Shown piece by piece: positions 15,322 through 24,661 of a stretch of 64,000 nucleotides of DNA (position 1 is its first letter; each line of letters begins with the position of its first letter). The notes below the pieces were generated by a model. That model searched no databases. It worked only from the letters and a program-made list of their open reading frames with translations, and was not told where the DNA came from. The DNA lies in NCBI RefSeq assembly GCF_902506605.1, contig NZ_LR733979.1, positions 1,747,712-1,811,711 of the forward strand, written 5' to 3'. The stretch is from Sphingomonas sp. AX6. GTDB lineage: Bacteria > Pseudomonadota > Alphaproteobacteria > Sphingomonadales > Sphingomonadaceae. A program made the position numbers and the translations under genes.

Positions 15322-17190
15322 CTAGCAAAAAAGAGCAGACCCATCGGTCGATATGGTCGGAACGACTAGCGCACGGTCGAGGTACAGGTTGCGTTGCTCG
15401 CAACTTGTTTCGGCTACCAAAAGGCAACTATGGCAGGCCGCGCCAGCGAGCCCGCGCTCGTCAGTGTGACTGGCGGGGCGATGTTCGGCGCAAATCGGGT
15501 CGCTTGAGCACAGACCAAGTTTGTCGAGCGCTGCATTGATAATTGCACTCAGCCGCGGCAAAACGGCAAGTAGGCCGCCGAGGGTACCCTGCGCACCAGC
15601 AGTCGCCGTATAGATCAGCAGTCCGAATCGACCTCGCCCCGCCTCGTCGTAAAGCGGATATATCCGCTCTTTAAGTGCGGTGGACGGGTAACCGCACTCG
15701 AGCGCGATTTCGTTCATGAGAGCATGGCTCAGGCTATGGATCATATAATAAGGGCTGCCCGGAAAGCGCAATCGGTCGGCATGGGCGTGCTGGGCGCGCC
15801 ATCCGTCATGACCTGCAGCCAATTCGTGCTCACGTTCGCGAACGCCATCTAGATCGAGCCAAGCGGCGATCGCGGCATCGTCGAACCGTAGGAAGATGCC
15901 CTCGCCAAGCTGCTCAATAGCCGGCAGCCATTCCAGCTCGCTAGCCAACGCGGCACCTTCGACTGCGATATACAGCTCTTCTAGATCCCCATCGATAGCC
16001 GTCGGCGCTGCTTCGAATCGAGTGAACCCGTAGAGCGTGGCGACTTCCCGCAGCCGATGAACCGCGACTACGGAAGCAATCGGCGCCAGTCGCGAACCTT
16101 GGCCACCCCAAGCCTCGCGCGACAATGTTTCGGCGAATAGTTTGGAATTCGGCGTATTGGCACCAATCGTGGGGAGACCGGAAGCCAGCAAGTCGAATTC
16201 GGCTACCTTCGGTGTTTTTGCCAAATTTTGCTGCTGAACCGTCTGCAACTGCTGCACGCGTGCGAAGACCTCTTCGTCGGAATAACCTTCCAGCGCGGCG
16301 CGAACCCCGTCGTTGTATTTTCGCGCCATCGCCACGTCCGCTGCGCTATCCGCTTGGGCAAGCGTCGCGAGATGTGCTTCGACCAGACGCGTCAGTTCAT
16401 CTTCGGCTGCCGGCAGCGAGATGACCGTCAAAACCTGTGGAAAATATGCGTTAGTCGCAGTGCGAGTAAGAAAGCGCAGTTGTTCGTCGCATCCCTCTGG
16501 CTCACGTTCGTCGAGCCAGGGCCTCGCGCCACGACAACGACCGAAACGACCAGGCGCCTGCGCATCGTGAAGCGAAAGCGAAGCGCCGCATCCGCAGACG
16601 ATTCGGGTCGATCGGGGATCGCCGGAGGTGCCGCGTTCTTCCAGCGACAACGCCTCGGTGCACGTTTTGCCCGCACCATGCACGGCATGAGTCCAATCGA
16701 TGTCTTGAATATGACCTTTCTTGCAGGCGGCCACGAAGCGGATCGGAGTGATTGCGGTCTTCTTGCCATCGTCTCCGGTAAAGTCAGCGCGACCACCCTT
16801 CGGGTTGAGATCCCGCCAGCGGACGAGCCGACGCCGCCGCGCCCCGCCACCTGCATCGACCGAATCGCGCGTTACGAACCAGGCCGGAAAAATCTTCGCC
16901 TCTATCCCAGGCGGTTCACGATGATCGTTGCGCCCCCAATCAACGGGCGGCGAACGCAGCGACAGGTGCACACCTTCTTTCAACCTGCCGTTCTCGGCTA
17001 ACAGCTTTTCGAGAATTGCCACGGCACGCGGTTCCTGGATCGTCTGCCAGCTACCCTTCTCTCGCATATGCCAAAGGTCGAGACCGCCGATGATAACTGA
17101 ACGAGTTGGCAGATCGACCATCGCGCCGGGGCCGAAGGTGGTGATGAGCTGCGACTGGCGCAGGGTGACACGTTTGGATGTGGCCTTCAC
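15322..17190 (-). CDS. drmB: DISARM protein DrmB (DUF1998)
   Basis: 622 residues. DrmB is a core DISARM subunit that forms a complex with the DrmA helicase and engages foreign DNA. The N-terminus (LRQSQLITTFGPGAMVDLP) is the typical DUF1998-protein opening. Putative zinc-ligand clusters follow (ACKKGHIQDIDW, RIVCGCGASLS), then the conserved C-terminal part with SLSHALMNEIALECGY and the Cys set CSSDPICAEH and ACHSCLLVAETSCE. The ATG overlaps the drmA stop by 4 bp. It is the last gene of the operon, and no drmC follows. Confidence 0.93.
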   Translation of the reverse strand: MKATSKRVTLRQSQLITTFGPGAMVDLPTRSVIIGGLDLWHMREKGSWQTIQEPRAVAILEKLLAENGRLKEGVHLSLRSPPVDWGRNDHREPPGIEAKIFPAWFVTRDSVDAGGGARRRRLVRWRDLNPKGGRADFTGDDGKKTAITPIRFVAACKKGHIQDIDWTHAVHGAGKTCTEALSLEERGTSGDPRSTRIVCGCGASLSLHDAQAPGRFGRCRGARPWLDEREPEGCDEQLRFLTRTATNAYFPQVLTVISLPAAEDELTRLVEAHLATLAQADSAADVAMARKYNDGVRAALEGYSDEEVFARVQQLQTVQQQNLAKTPKVAEFDLLASGLPTIGANTPNSKLFAETLSREAWGGQGSRLAPIASVVAVHRLREVATLYGFTRFEAAPTAIDGDLEELYIAVEGAALASELEWLPAIEQLGEGIFLRFDDAAIAAWLDLDGVREREHELAAGHDGWRAQHAHADRLRFPGSPYYMIHSLSHALMNEIALECGYPSTALKERIYPLYDEAGRGRFGLLIYTATAGAQGTLGGLLAVLPRLSAIINAALDKLGLCSSDPICAEHRPASHTDERGLAGAACHSCLLVAETSCEQRNLYLDRALVVPTISTDGSALFC

Positions 17191-20100
17191 AGGTCTGCTG
17201 CTCCGCTGATCGGGTGTCCGTAAGGATCGCGCGGCTTAACCAGCACTCCGGGCTCGACATCGCGCATGCTCCACCCGGCCTGGAAGCGATCATGCGGCGA
17301 AATCAGATTTTCGATCGCTGGATCCAGTGGCGCGTGGAGCAATTTTTGCGCACCGATGTCGTAGGTAAAGCTGCCACCAGCCGTGGTCTGCTCGGCGGCT
17401 ATGCTAATCCAATCATCAAAGAGGCCTGCGATCAAAGCCGCCAAAGCTTGCTTCCCGCCAACAACATCGTTCGGCGCGCGGGCGACGAGGTACTCGATCA
17501 CGGTGGCACGCACATCCGGACAGCTGCCGAGCTGAGCAACTGCGGCCGACGGCGTTAGCGCTGGGTCGAGGTGGCGCGCAATTGCTACTACGACTGCGGC
17601 GAGAGCGCGGTCGAGGGCGCGCGACGACCAGGGAGTTACGCTCGTCGCCTCAACGGCACGATAGAACGTCGTGTGGAAATGGCAGAACTGCTCATAATGC
17701 AGACGGTCGCGCGGCTTGTGAACATTTAGAACGGCCACGACGAGACCGGGTCGTTCATGATCACGGCCGACGCGGCTCGTCGCCTGAATATATTCGGCTG
17801 CCGTCTTCGGCTGTCCCTGAACCAGCATCAGCCCCAGCCGCGTAATGTCGAGGCCGACTGAGATCATGTTGGTTGCCAACGCCACGTCGACCGGCTCACC
17901 GTCTGCGTCGCGGAACAGCGTCTCGAGCCGGGCCTTGGCGGCGGCCACCGCGTCGGTGGAAACGCGCGATGTAAGTTCGATCGGCTCACCGATCGAGCGG
18001 TCCCCGAAAGGTGCGTCGCTGGGGTCGCTGCGTCGCCGCTCGCTGCCATAGCTCGTCACGCGGGTCGCAACCTCGTCCTCGACAATGCGCCGAGCGCCGC
18101 CGAGTTCGCGCAGCGCGTTAAAATAGCACAGTGCGGTCAGGTATGGGTCGGCCGCGCCACCCTCATTCGCCAGACCTTGCGCTCCGGACAGCAGCGTGAC
18201 CAGCGCCTGGAGGAAGACGAGCTTCGGACCGCGCCCACCTGCGGCGAGGCCGACATACCACCGCGCGGCACTTTTGGACTCAGGCTCGGTCAGCGCGAAG
18301 AAACTATCTCGCCGATCGATGCCGGGTGCCGGGAAGATGTCCGTCCGGGCGCGATCGAATAGCGCCTGTATCTGCTTGTCTGCGCGGCGCACGGTGGCGG
18401 TCGAGGCGACAATTTTAGGGCGAACGCGAACACCGTTGGCCTCGCGGCTGGCGAGGCGGTCGATCGCGGCTTCGTAAAGCCCTGCGACCGTGCCGAGCGG
18501 TCCGGAGATCAGATGAAGCTCGTCTTGAATGATGAGATCCGGCGGGTCGAGCCGGTGGCCGTTGTCGAGCGGGCGCCCATCGCGCGGCCGACTCGCACCG
18601 TAAAAGCCAGTCTCATCGCTACGGTCGACGTGACCAAAAAACGCGCCCGCATCGCCGCGCCACGGTAGTGAGGCAAACTTGTCGACCGTCGCAATCATGA
18701 AGGCGGGCAACCGGCGATAGATCGCTTCGTCCACGGTAATGATCGGAAGCGGCCGGTCGCCGGTGAAGGCGCAATCGATGTTGACGCAGCGCAGTTCGAG
18801 GTTGGTCGGCGCTGCGGTATTGGGCACGCAGCGAAAGCTTTGCGGTGCAAAGGCGTGTCCGCACCACGGGCAATTTTTAATGGGCGCGGGCGCGCGACTG
18901 TCTCGACCGCTCTGATATTTTCGCACTCGCGTGACGGCGGTGTCGTCGCCAGTATTACCCGTTCCGCCTAGCCGGTTAGGCGAAGCATCCGATCCAACCC
19001 ACAACCCAATCTCGATCGGCCAGTCGCCGAGCATCCTGCGACCGTTTGCGCCGATATACCGCTCGCCGGTACGCAGCAGTTCGAGCGCGCAAACTACACC
19101 AGCCGCACGACCGAGCTGGTCGAGCGTCAGCAGACGCAGCGTATAACGCATGATTACCGACACCCCCGCGCCGAGCAGGCCCGACGCCCCAAGCCGACGG
19201 TGCGCGATGGTGAACGCAGCAAGGCCGAGATAGGCCTCGGTCTTGCCACCGCCAGTGGGGAAGAAAAGTAGATCAACGATCTCGCGATCAGCGTGCGTCT
19301 TGTCGGCCTGACCGACGAGGTTGAGCAGGATGAACGCTAGCTGGAACGGCCGCCACTTTGGAAGCACATCCTCCGGTCGGCGCGCGCGCGCCGCCTCGGC
19401 GATAGCGTGGTTGGCAATCTCGAAGGCGCGGCGCGCTCTGTCATCGTTGGCAAGCAGATCTATCGCGGCGGCAATTCGGCGACGCGCCTCCGCCTGTCCA
19501 GCTATCAGCGTTGCGGCCGTGGCCCGGCGTTGCGGGGCATCGGCTATACCAGCGACACCCGCATCCTTTTCCTGTGCCGCGCTCCAGTTTTCATAGGCGT
19601 CAACCAGTCCGTGCAAGCGCGCCGCCAGTGCCGCGCCACCGGTCGCGGCGAGCTCAGCTAGCGCTTCGATGCCGAGTTCGACATCACCGACCGCTGTTGA
19701 CGCGACGGTCCGTTCGACGCTGGCGCGCGGCATTGCGGTGGTGTGGACCAGCCGCACAACTTCATCTTCATCGGCTCGATGCCCGGTCGCGCAGCCCAGG
19801 CCTACCGCATAAGCGGCGGCATCACGGTAATGGAGATCGGCGAGTTGATCGTCCCAGTCGGTGCGGTCGACGCGCGAGAGGTCATGCTGTGGTTCGAAGC
19901 CGGTCGGGCAATGCAGGTCAAGCCGCACTTGATACGCGTAGGTCAGATCCTGATAGCGCCGCCCAGTACCGGTGTCGCGCTTGTTGACGAGGAACACGGT
20001 GACGACGCGCACCGTCTTTCGCCCGCCGTTTGGCAACGTCATAGTAAAAGGCCGCGCCCGAATACCCAGCTCGAGCGCGCCGCCGCGCCGCGCGGTCGCT

Positions 20101-20690
20101 CCGCTCGATGGCACAAGTACCTTTGACATCCCCGCGTTCTGGTCCGGTATGTCCAGCGTCACCCGTTCTGCGCGTGGCACGCGTCGCCATTCAACCGACT
20201 GCTTCGTGTCGACATCCCCGGACAGAACCTCGGGGGGCAGCGGCGGTTCAGGATTGTAATCCCCCCAGCGGATTTCCACGTCGATCGTGGTGACGGCCGG
20301 ATCGAGCATAGTGGTGATGCCGATCGACGAGGGCAGGAAACGGCGCTTGGCAACCGGCGGCTCGGGATCCGCGTCGTCGCCCGCAGCTCCGCCGGCGCCC
20401 TGGCCGCCGGGTTCGAGCTGGAGCTGTTCCTCCTCTTCCTCCGCATCTTCCTGCGGATGCGCGACCTCGTCACCCATCGGCGCGATGAAACCGGTGAGGT
20501 ACCATCGCGATGGGCTTTCCCCGGCGGGAAGCTTTTCGGTCGCGAGATCGTCGTCGTGCGGGAAATCGCTCGGCCCGACGAGATTGCGGCGCAGGCGGTG
20601 GACGAGCTCGGCGCGCACCTCGATGGCGTTGCGTGCTGCAACGGAGCCCTCTGCGACGTGAACGGGAAGGCCGGTTTCGTCCTTACTCAT
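17187..20690 (-). CDS. drmA: DISARM helicase DrmA
   Basis: 1167 residues. SF2-type helicase motifs are present: Walker A FPTGGGKTEAY near residue 478, DELH (IIQDELHLISGP) near 723, STATVRR near 765, and the C-terminal helicase motifs (NMISVGLDITRLGLML, ATSRVGRDHERPGLVV) near 940-975. An acidic low-complexity stretch (EDAEEEEEQLQLEPGG) lies near residue 90. DrmA with DrmB is the DNA-engaging core of DISARM. The ATG overlaps the drmMI stop (ATGA), and its own stop overlaps drmB, so the genes are translationally coupled. Confidence 0.94.
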   Translation of the reverse strand: MSKDETGLPVHVAEGSVAARNAIEVRAELVHRLRRNLVGPSDFPHDDDLATEKLPAGESPSRWYLTGFIAPMGDEVAHPQEDAEEEEEQLQLEPGGQGAGGAAGDDADPEPPVAKRRFLPSSIGITTMLDPAVTTIDVEIRWGDYNPEPPLPPEVLSGDVDTKQSVEWRRVPRAERVTLDIPDQNAGMSKVLVPSSGATARRGGALELGIRARPFTMTLPNGGRKTVRVVTVFLVNKRDTGTGRRYQDLTYAYQVRLDLHCPTGFEPQHDLSRVDRTDWDDQLADLHYRDAAAYAVGLGCATGHRADEDEVVRLVHTTAMPRASVERTVASTAVGDVELGIEALAELAATGGAALAARLHGLVDAYENWSAAQEKDAGVAGIADAPQRRATAATLIAGQAEARRRIAAAIDLLANDDRARRAFEIANHAIAEAARARRPEDVLPKWRPFQLAFILLNLVGQADKTHADREIVDLLFFPTGGGKTEAYLGLAAFTIAHRRLGASGLLGAGVSVIMRYTLRLLTLDQLGRAAGVVCALELLRTGERYIGANGRRMLGDWPIEIGLWVGSDASPNRLGGTGNTGDDTAVTRVRKYQSGRDSRAPAPIKNCPWCGHAFAPQSFRCVPNTAAPTNLELRCVNIDCAFTGDRPLPIITVDEAIYRRLPAFMIATVDKFASLPWRGDAGAFFGHVDRSDETGFYGASRPRDGRPLDNGHRLDPPDLIIQDELHLISGPLGTVAGLYEAAIDRLASREANGVRVRPKIVASTATVRRADKQIQALFDRARTDIFPAPGIDRRDSFFALTEPESKSAARWYVGLAAGGRGPKLVFLQALVTLLSGAQGLANEGGAADPYLTALCYFNALRELGGARRIVEDEVATRVTSYGSERRRSDPSDAPFGDRSIGEPIELTSRVSTDAVAAAKARLETLFRDADGEPVDVALATNMISVGLDITRLGLMLVQGQPKTAAEYIQATSRVGRDHERPGLVVAVLNVHKPRDRLHYEQFCHFHTTFYRAVEATSVTPWSSRALDRALAAVVVAIARHLDPALTPSAAVAQLGSCPDVRATVIEYLVARAPNDVVGGKQALAALIAGLFDDWISIAAEQTTAGGSFTYDIGAQKLLHAPLDPAIENLISPHDRFQAGWSMRDVEPGVLVKPRDPYGHPISGAADL

Positions 20691-23600
20691 GCAATTCCCT
20701 CTAGGCGCTCCTCGGCCGCGCGTTCTTCGTTGAGCTTGAGCAACCGCGCGAGCACTTCGTCGCGGAACGCTGCAGGCCAGAAAAGGCGACCCTGATAAGT
20801 GTGATCGTCTTCAGTGTCTTCGGTTAGGAAGGCTGGCGCCGCCCGATCGGCGAGGTCGTCCCAGCCGTAGGCCCGCAGCACCGCATCGTCCATTGCGGCA
20901 TGAAGGTCCCGCAATTCGACAATGTCTTCGGAGGCGTCGCGTGAGTTATGAAAACGGTTGTAGGTGGGAGTCATGCCCTGATCGCGGGTCTGCATTAGCG
21001 CACCGCGCCGATCGTGATAGCACCGTCCCTTCGCTTCTAGACCTTCTGCGTCGTCATAGTGGGGAGGCATCGGGAAAGTCTCAAAACAGTCCGAGGGGGT
21101 ATAGCGTAGATCATCCTTCATCGACGAGCCAAAGAACCGCGCCCATACCTCATGTACCCGACACTGCAGGGTAGCGAACGCGCCAAAACTATGAAATGCA
21201 AATACAGCTGCCGTATGAGAAAAAACGGAACTGTTCTCCAACATTGCGAGCGACATGTGCGGCGTAGCTCCGCAATTAATCGCTATAACTCGAGGTAAAT
21301 TCTCAATTGTACGATATAGGCCGGGTCGTTTTTCTGCAAATTGCCACCAACGATCACGTAACGCATCGCGAGTTTGCGAGTCCCGCTCAGGCTTTACTTT
21401 CGTACGTACAATGTCGATAAGCTCCGGCCAATCTTCTGCAACTTCGCCCCGGTAGTCATGCGCGACTACGCCGACGCGTAATTTTGCGCGTCGGCTTTCT
21501 TCGCTTAACGAAGCCCATTCCACGCCTTCGTGCTCACGCCGGAGAGGTCGATCGAAAAAGTCGATGGTATAGCGATGGTGCGAAAACGTAGGTGAGTTAT
21601 TAATTTCTTCTCCACCTAGGAACGGCTTAATTATTTCCGCATTGTGTGGGTCCGTCTCAATCAACCTAGACATCTCAGCGAGAGGCGTCGCCTTACCTTT
21701 CGCGGCATGAACTTCGTCAAATGTGAAACCCATGCCGAGCAAGAACGAACCGATGAAAGACTTATTGGAATTGGAATCGAGCCTCTCAGGCGAGCTATCT
21801 AGATCGCCCTCTACCAAATAAGCTGAGATTCGACGTGCAGGCCTGCCATCCAATACTGCTCGTTCTCGTGCGTCTTTGACGACAAACACCATCGCGACAA
21901 CGACCGCGGCTTCACCTTCCCATTTGTGCCGCCGGACCGCGCGGTATATCGAGCCGCCTGACTCAATTATTCGGCGTAGGCCGCTGTCACGCGTGTCCCC
22001 TTGCCGAATTGTGTTGGTCGCGATCAGTCCGAAGGCGCCACTCTCCCTCAGCGCCGCGAACGCCCGCCGATAAAAATGAGCCGAAAGATCCGCATTGCCG
22101 TGTGCGTCGCTGTGGAGAGCATGCAGCCAATCCAGATAACGCTCGCGGTTTCCTGCGATGATCGTGTTTTTGCCCGCGAACGGCGGATTCCCGACAATGC
22201 TATCGAACCCGGGATTATCGCGCGCGAACACCTCGGGAAATTCTATCTCCCAGTGGAACGGGCGCACCGGGTGCACTCCTCCAGCGAGGCCCAGCGCACG
22301 CTGACGCAGCCAGGCCCAATCGCCGCTGCCTGCCCGGTCACCCACTTCGGCAAGCGCATCGCGGCGCGCCTTGGCTTTGCCGTGCGCGAAGAAGGTCGCG
22401 ATCACTGCGTCGCCGATCAGCCGCACATTGGCCAAGCCGCGCTCAACGCGTTCATGCTGCGCCTCCTGCATCGCCAGCGCGACTTCGTCGGGCGCGTTCC
22501 GGATCGCGTCGCGATGCGCCAGCGCCTCCGACACGTCCTGCCGCACGCGGGTGCGCCACAGGCCGGGCGCGGCGTTGATCTCCCAGCTCGCGCCCTCGAT
22601 CTGATCTCGCGTCAACCCGACAAGGCTGTCACCGCTCTTCAGGGCGTGATCGAGGAAGCTAAACTCGTGATCGCGCGCCAGCGTCACGAGCCACAGCGAC
22701 AGCTTGGCAAGATCGAGGGCCATCGGATTGCGATCGACTCCGTAGAGACAGCGCTGTGCGACGAGACGTCTGGCGTGGAGCTCGTCATCCTCATCGGGCG
22801 GGATAGGTGGCTTGAGCTGGGGGTGCGCTTCCCATGCCTCTACAAGCCGGGCGCCAAGCTGTCGGCATGCCTCGACTAAGAACGCACCCGACCCGACAGC
22901 TGGGTCGCACAGCTTGAGATCGAGAACGGATTGGGGAGTGGCATCGATCCCGATCCGCTCGAAGGCCGGCTCCAACGCGTGGGTAACGATCGGGGCGGTC
23001 AACGAACGCGGGGTATAGTGACTGCCGGTCCGGCGGCGCTCATCGGTCGGCTGCAGGATCGGCGTGCCTTCACCCGCCGCCTCCGAACGTGGACTGCCCC
23101 GGGGATCGATCGCGGTGCTGCGCGCTGCACCCGCACCGTCGAACGCAGCAACCAGATCCGCAATTGTCTCGGCATCGCGAATGGCCTGTTCGGCCGCGCG
23201 ACCGAACTTGTCGCGATCAGCCGCCGCTTTCAAAAACTTAAGGCGATCGCCCGGCGCCGTGGCGAGCAGCACGGCGAGGTTCACAAACACTGGCACCTTG
23301 TTGTTCTTGCCCGCGCGGATCGCCAGCACGGGACCCGTCGCGACGTCGACGGTGAACCCCATCACCGTTTCATAAACCGAGCCAATCTGCTCTACGTCGA
23401 GCGTGCGATACGACAGCCGCTCGCGCTCATGCGTACGCGCGTTGGGCAGAGTCATGAGCGCCCCAAGCACGCGCTGGATGCAGCCGTCTGATACGTTCAA
23501 CACGCGTTCGGCGTCGTCAGCGCCATGCTTACCAAGCATGAAGGGGAAAGCTGCCTCGTCGAACAATTTGCCGCCACGTGCTTGCATGAAGCCCGATGGA

Positions 23601-24661
23601 TGGCCGCGCTCGATCAGCCGGAAGAGCGCAAGCAGACGGCCCCATGCACCGCGTCGCTCATCCATCGTGTCGGGATAGAGTGCCTCATCGTCACTCAGCT
23701 TCACAAACAACCCTCCGACCGAATAGCCTCGCTCATAAAGCTCGGCGCCACCATGCGCGGTTACCGACGGCATCAGGCCGCGATCCTCGGCATAGAGGAT
23801 GAAGATCAGCCGCATCAGGATCGTCAGCAGCCCCTCATAGAGCTGATGTGGATCGCGATCGGCGAGCGCCCGGACTAGTGCGGGATCGGAGGCATCAAAC
23901 CCACGAAGCAATTCGTGCAGCGCGGCGAGCACCTGCCCAGATAAGCGGGTTGAAACATCGGCCTGTGCGGCGCGACTTTCTGCCAGCACGTTAGGCAAGC
24001 GCAACTGCGGTGCGCCGGTCCACAACGCGTCGCGATCGAGCAGCATTTTGAGGCCGCCCAGCATCCCCCGCCCGGCGACAGTGGCGAGGCTGGCGATCGG
24101 CCAAGCGATCCAGCCCGACGTCTCGCCCTTAGGCGCTACGATTAGCCGCAGTTCTGGTTCAGTGGGGTCGTCGTCCTGTCGCCCGGTAGCGCGCGCGCCG
24201 ATCAAGACCCCGGCTCCGACGCCGGTTTCCCGCAGCAAACGTTCGAAACGCTGATGGGGCGTTGCTTCCCAGCCATCGAGCGCACCACGTTTATCCAGCA
24301 CCACGTCGGCTGCCTCGACACGGACGAGCAATTGCCACCCCTCGCCATTTGGGGTTGGCACCGCGTGTGTCGCCGCGAGCACCGTCTCGCCGTCCCGAAG
24401 CGAGATCGTAAGGTCCTCGGGCAGTTCGAGGCCGCCCGGTGCTCCGGCCACGCGGTCAGCAGGCCAGCCTAACACGCAGTGAAGAAACGCCCACGCGTCC
24501 GCCAGCGTCCGCTCGTCCTCGCCGAGCAGCGCTTTGACCGCGTCACTATCGCTCTGATGTTGCGGAAGCGGGGCAAGGCCGAGCTCGTCTAGCTTCGCCG
24601 TCGCCACCACCAAACCAGTCGGCTGGACATGGCCTAGCCAGTCATGCCGGTCGTCGCTCAC
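20687..24661 (-). CDS. drmMI: DISARM adenine-specific DNA methyltransferase DrmMI
   Basis: 1324 residues. The SAM-binding motif DPAVGSGAFLVEA is near residue 584 and the catalytic NPPF (IVGNPPFAGKN) near 824, the arrangement of N6-adenine methylases of class 1 DISARM. The enzyme would mark host DNA as self. I chose the GTG at 24661 because it overlaps the drmD stop as GTGA, matching the other junctions. An upstream frame to 24808 runs inside drmD and is not conserved-looking. The C-terminal third probably recognises the target sequence. Confidence 0.93.
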   Translation of the reverse strand: MSDDRHDWLGHVQPTGLVVATAKLDELGLAPLPQHQSDSDAVKALLGEDERTLADAWAFLHCVLGWPADRVAGAPGGLELPEDLTISLRDGETVLAATHAVPTPNGEGWQLLVRVEAADVVLDKRGALDGWEATPHQRFERLLRETGVGAGVLIGARATGRQDDDPTEPELRLIVAPKGETSGWIAWPIASLATVAGRGMLGGLKMLLDRDALWTGAPQLRLPNVLAESRAAQADVSTRLSGQVLAALHELLRGFDASDPALVRALADRDPHQLYEGLLTILMRLIFILYAEDRGLMPSVTAHGGAELYERGYSVGGLFVKLSDDEALYPDTMDERRGAWGRLLALFRLIERGHPSGFMQARGGKLFDEAAFPFMLGKHGADDAERVLNVSDGCIQRVLGALMTLPNARTHERERLSYRTLDVEQIGSVYETVMGFTVDVATGPVLAIRAGKNNKVPVFVNLAVLLATAPGDRLKFLKAAADRDKFGRAAEQAIRDAETIADLVAAFDGAGAARSTAIDPRGSPRSEAAGEGTPILQPTDERRRTGSHYTPRSLTAPIVTHALEPAFERIGIDATPQSVLDLKLCDPAVGSGAFLVEACRQLGARLVEAWEAHPQLKPPIPPDEDDELHARRLVAQRCLYGVDRNPMALDLAKLSLWLVTLARDHEFSFLDHALKSGDSLVGLTRDQIEGASWEINAAPGLWRTRVRQDVSEALAHRDAIRNAPDEVALAMQEAQHERVERGLANVRLIGDAVIATFFAHGKAKARRDALAEVGDRAGSGDWAWLRQRALGLAGGVHPVRPFHWEIEFPEVFARDNPGFDSIVGNPPFAGKNTIIAGNRERYLDWLHALHSDAHGNADLSAHFYRRAFAALRESGAFGLIATNTIRQGDTRDSGLRRIIESGGSIYRAVRRHKWEGEAAVVVAMVFVVKDARERAVLDGRPARRISAYLVEGDLDSSPERLDSNSNKSFIGSFLLGMGFTFDEVHAAKGKATPLAEMSRLIETDPHNAEIIKPFLGGEEINNSPTFSHHRYTIDFFDRPLRREHEGVEWASLSEESRRAKLRVGVVAHDYRGEVAEDWPELIDIVRTKVKPERDSQTRDALRDRWWQFAEKRPGLYRTIENLPRVIAINCGATPHMSLAMLENSSVFSHTAAVFAFHSFGAFATLQCRVHEVWARFFGSSMKDDLRYTPSDCFETFPMPPHYDDAEGLEAKGRCYHDRRGALMQTRDQGMTPTYNRFHNSRDASEDIVELRDLHAAMDDAVLRAYGWDDLADRAAPAFLTEDTEDDHTYQGRLFWPAAFRDEVLARLLKLNEERAAEERLEGIA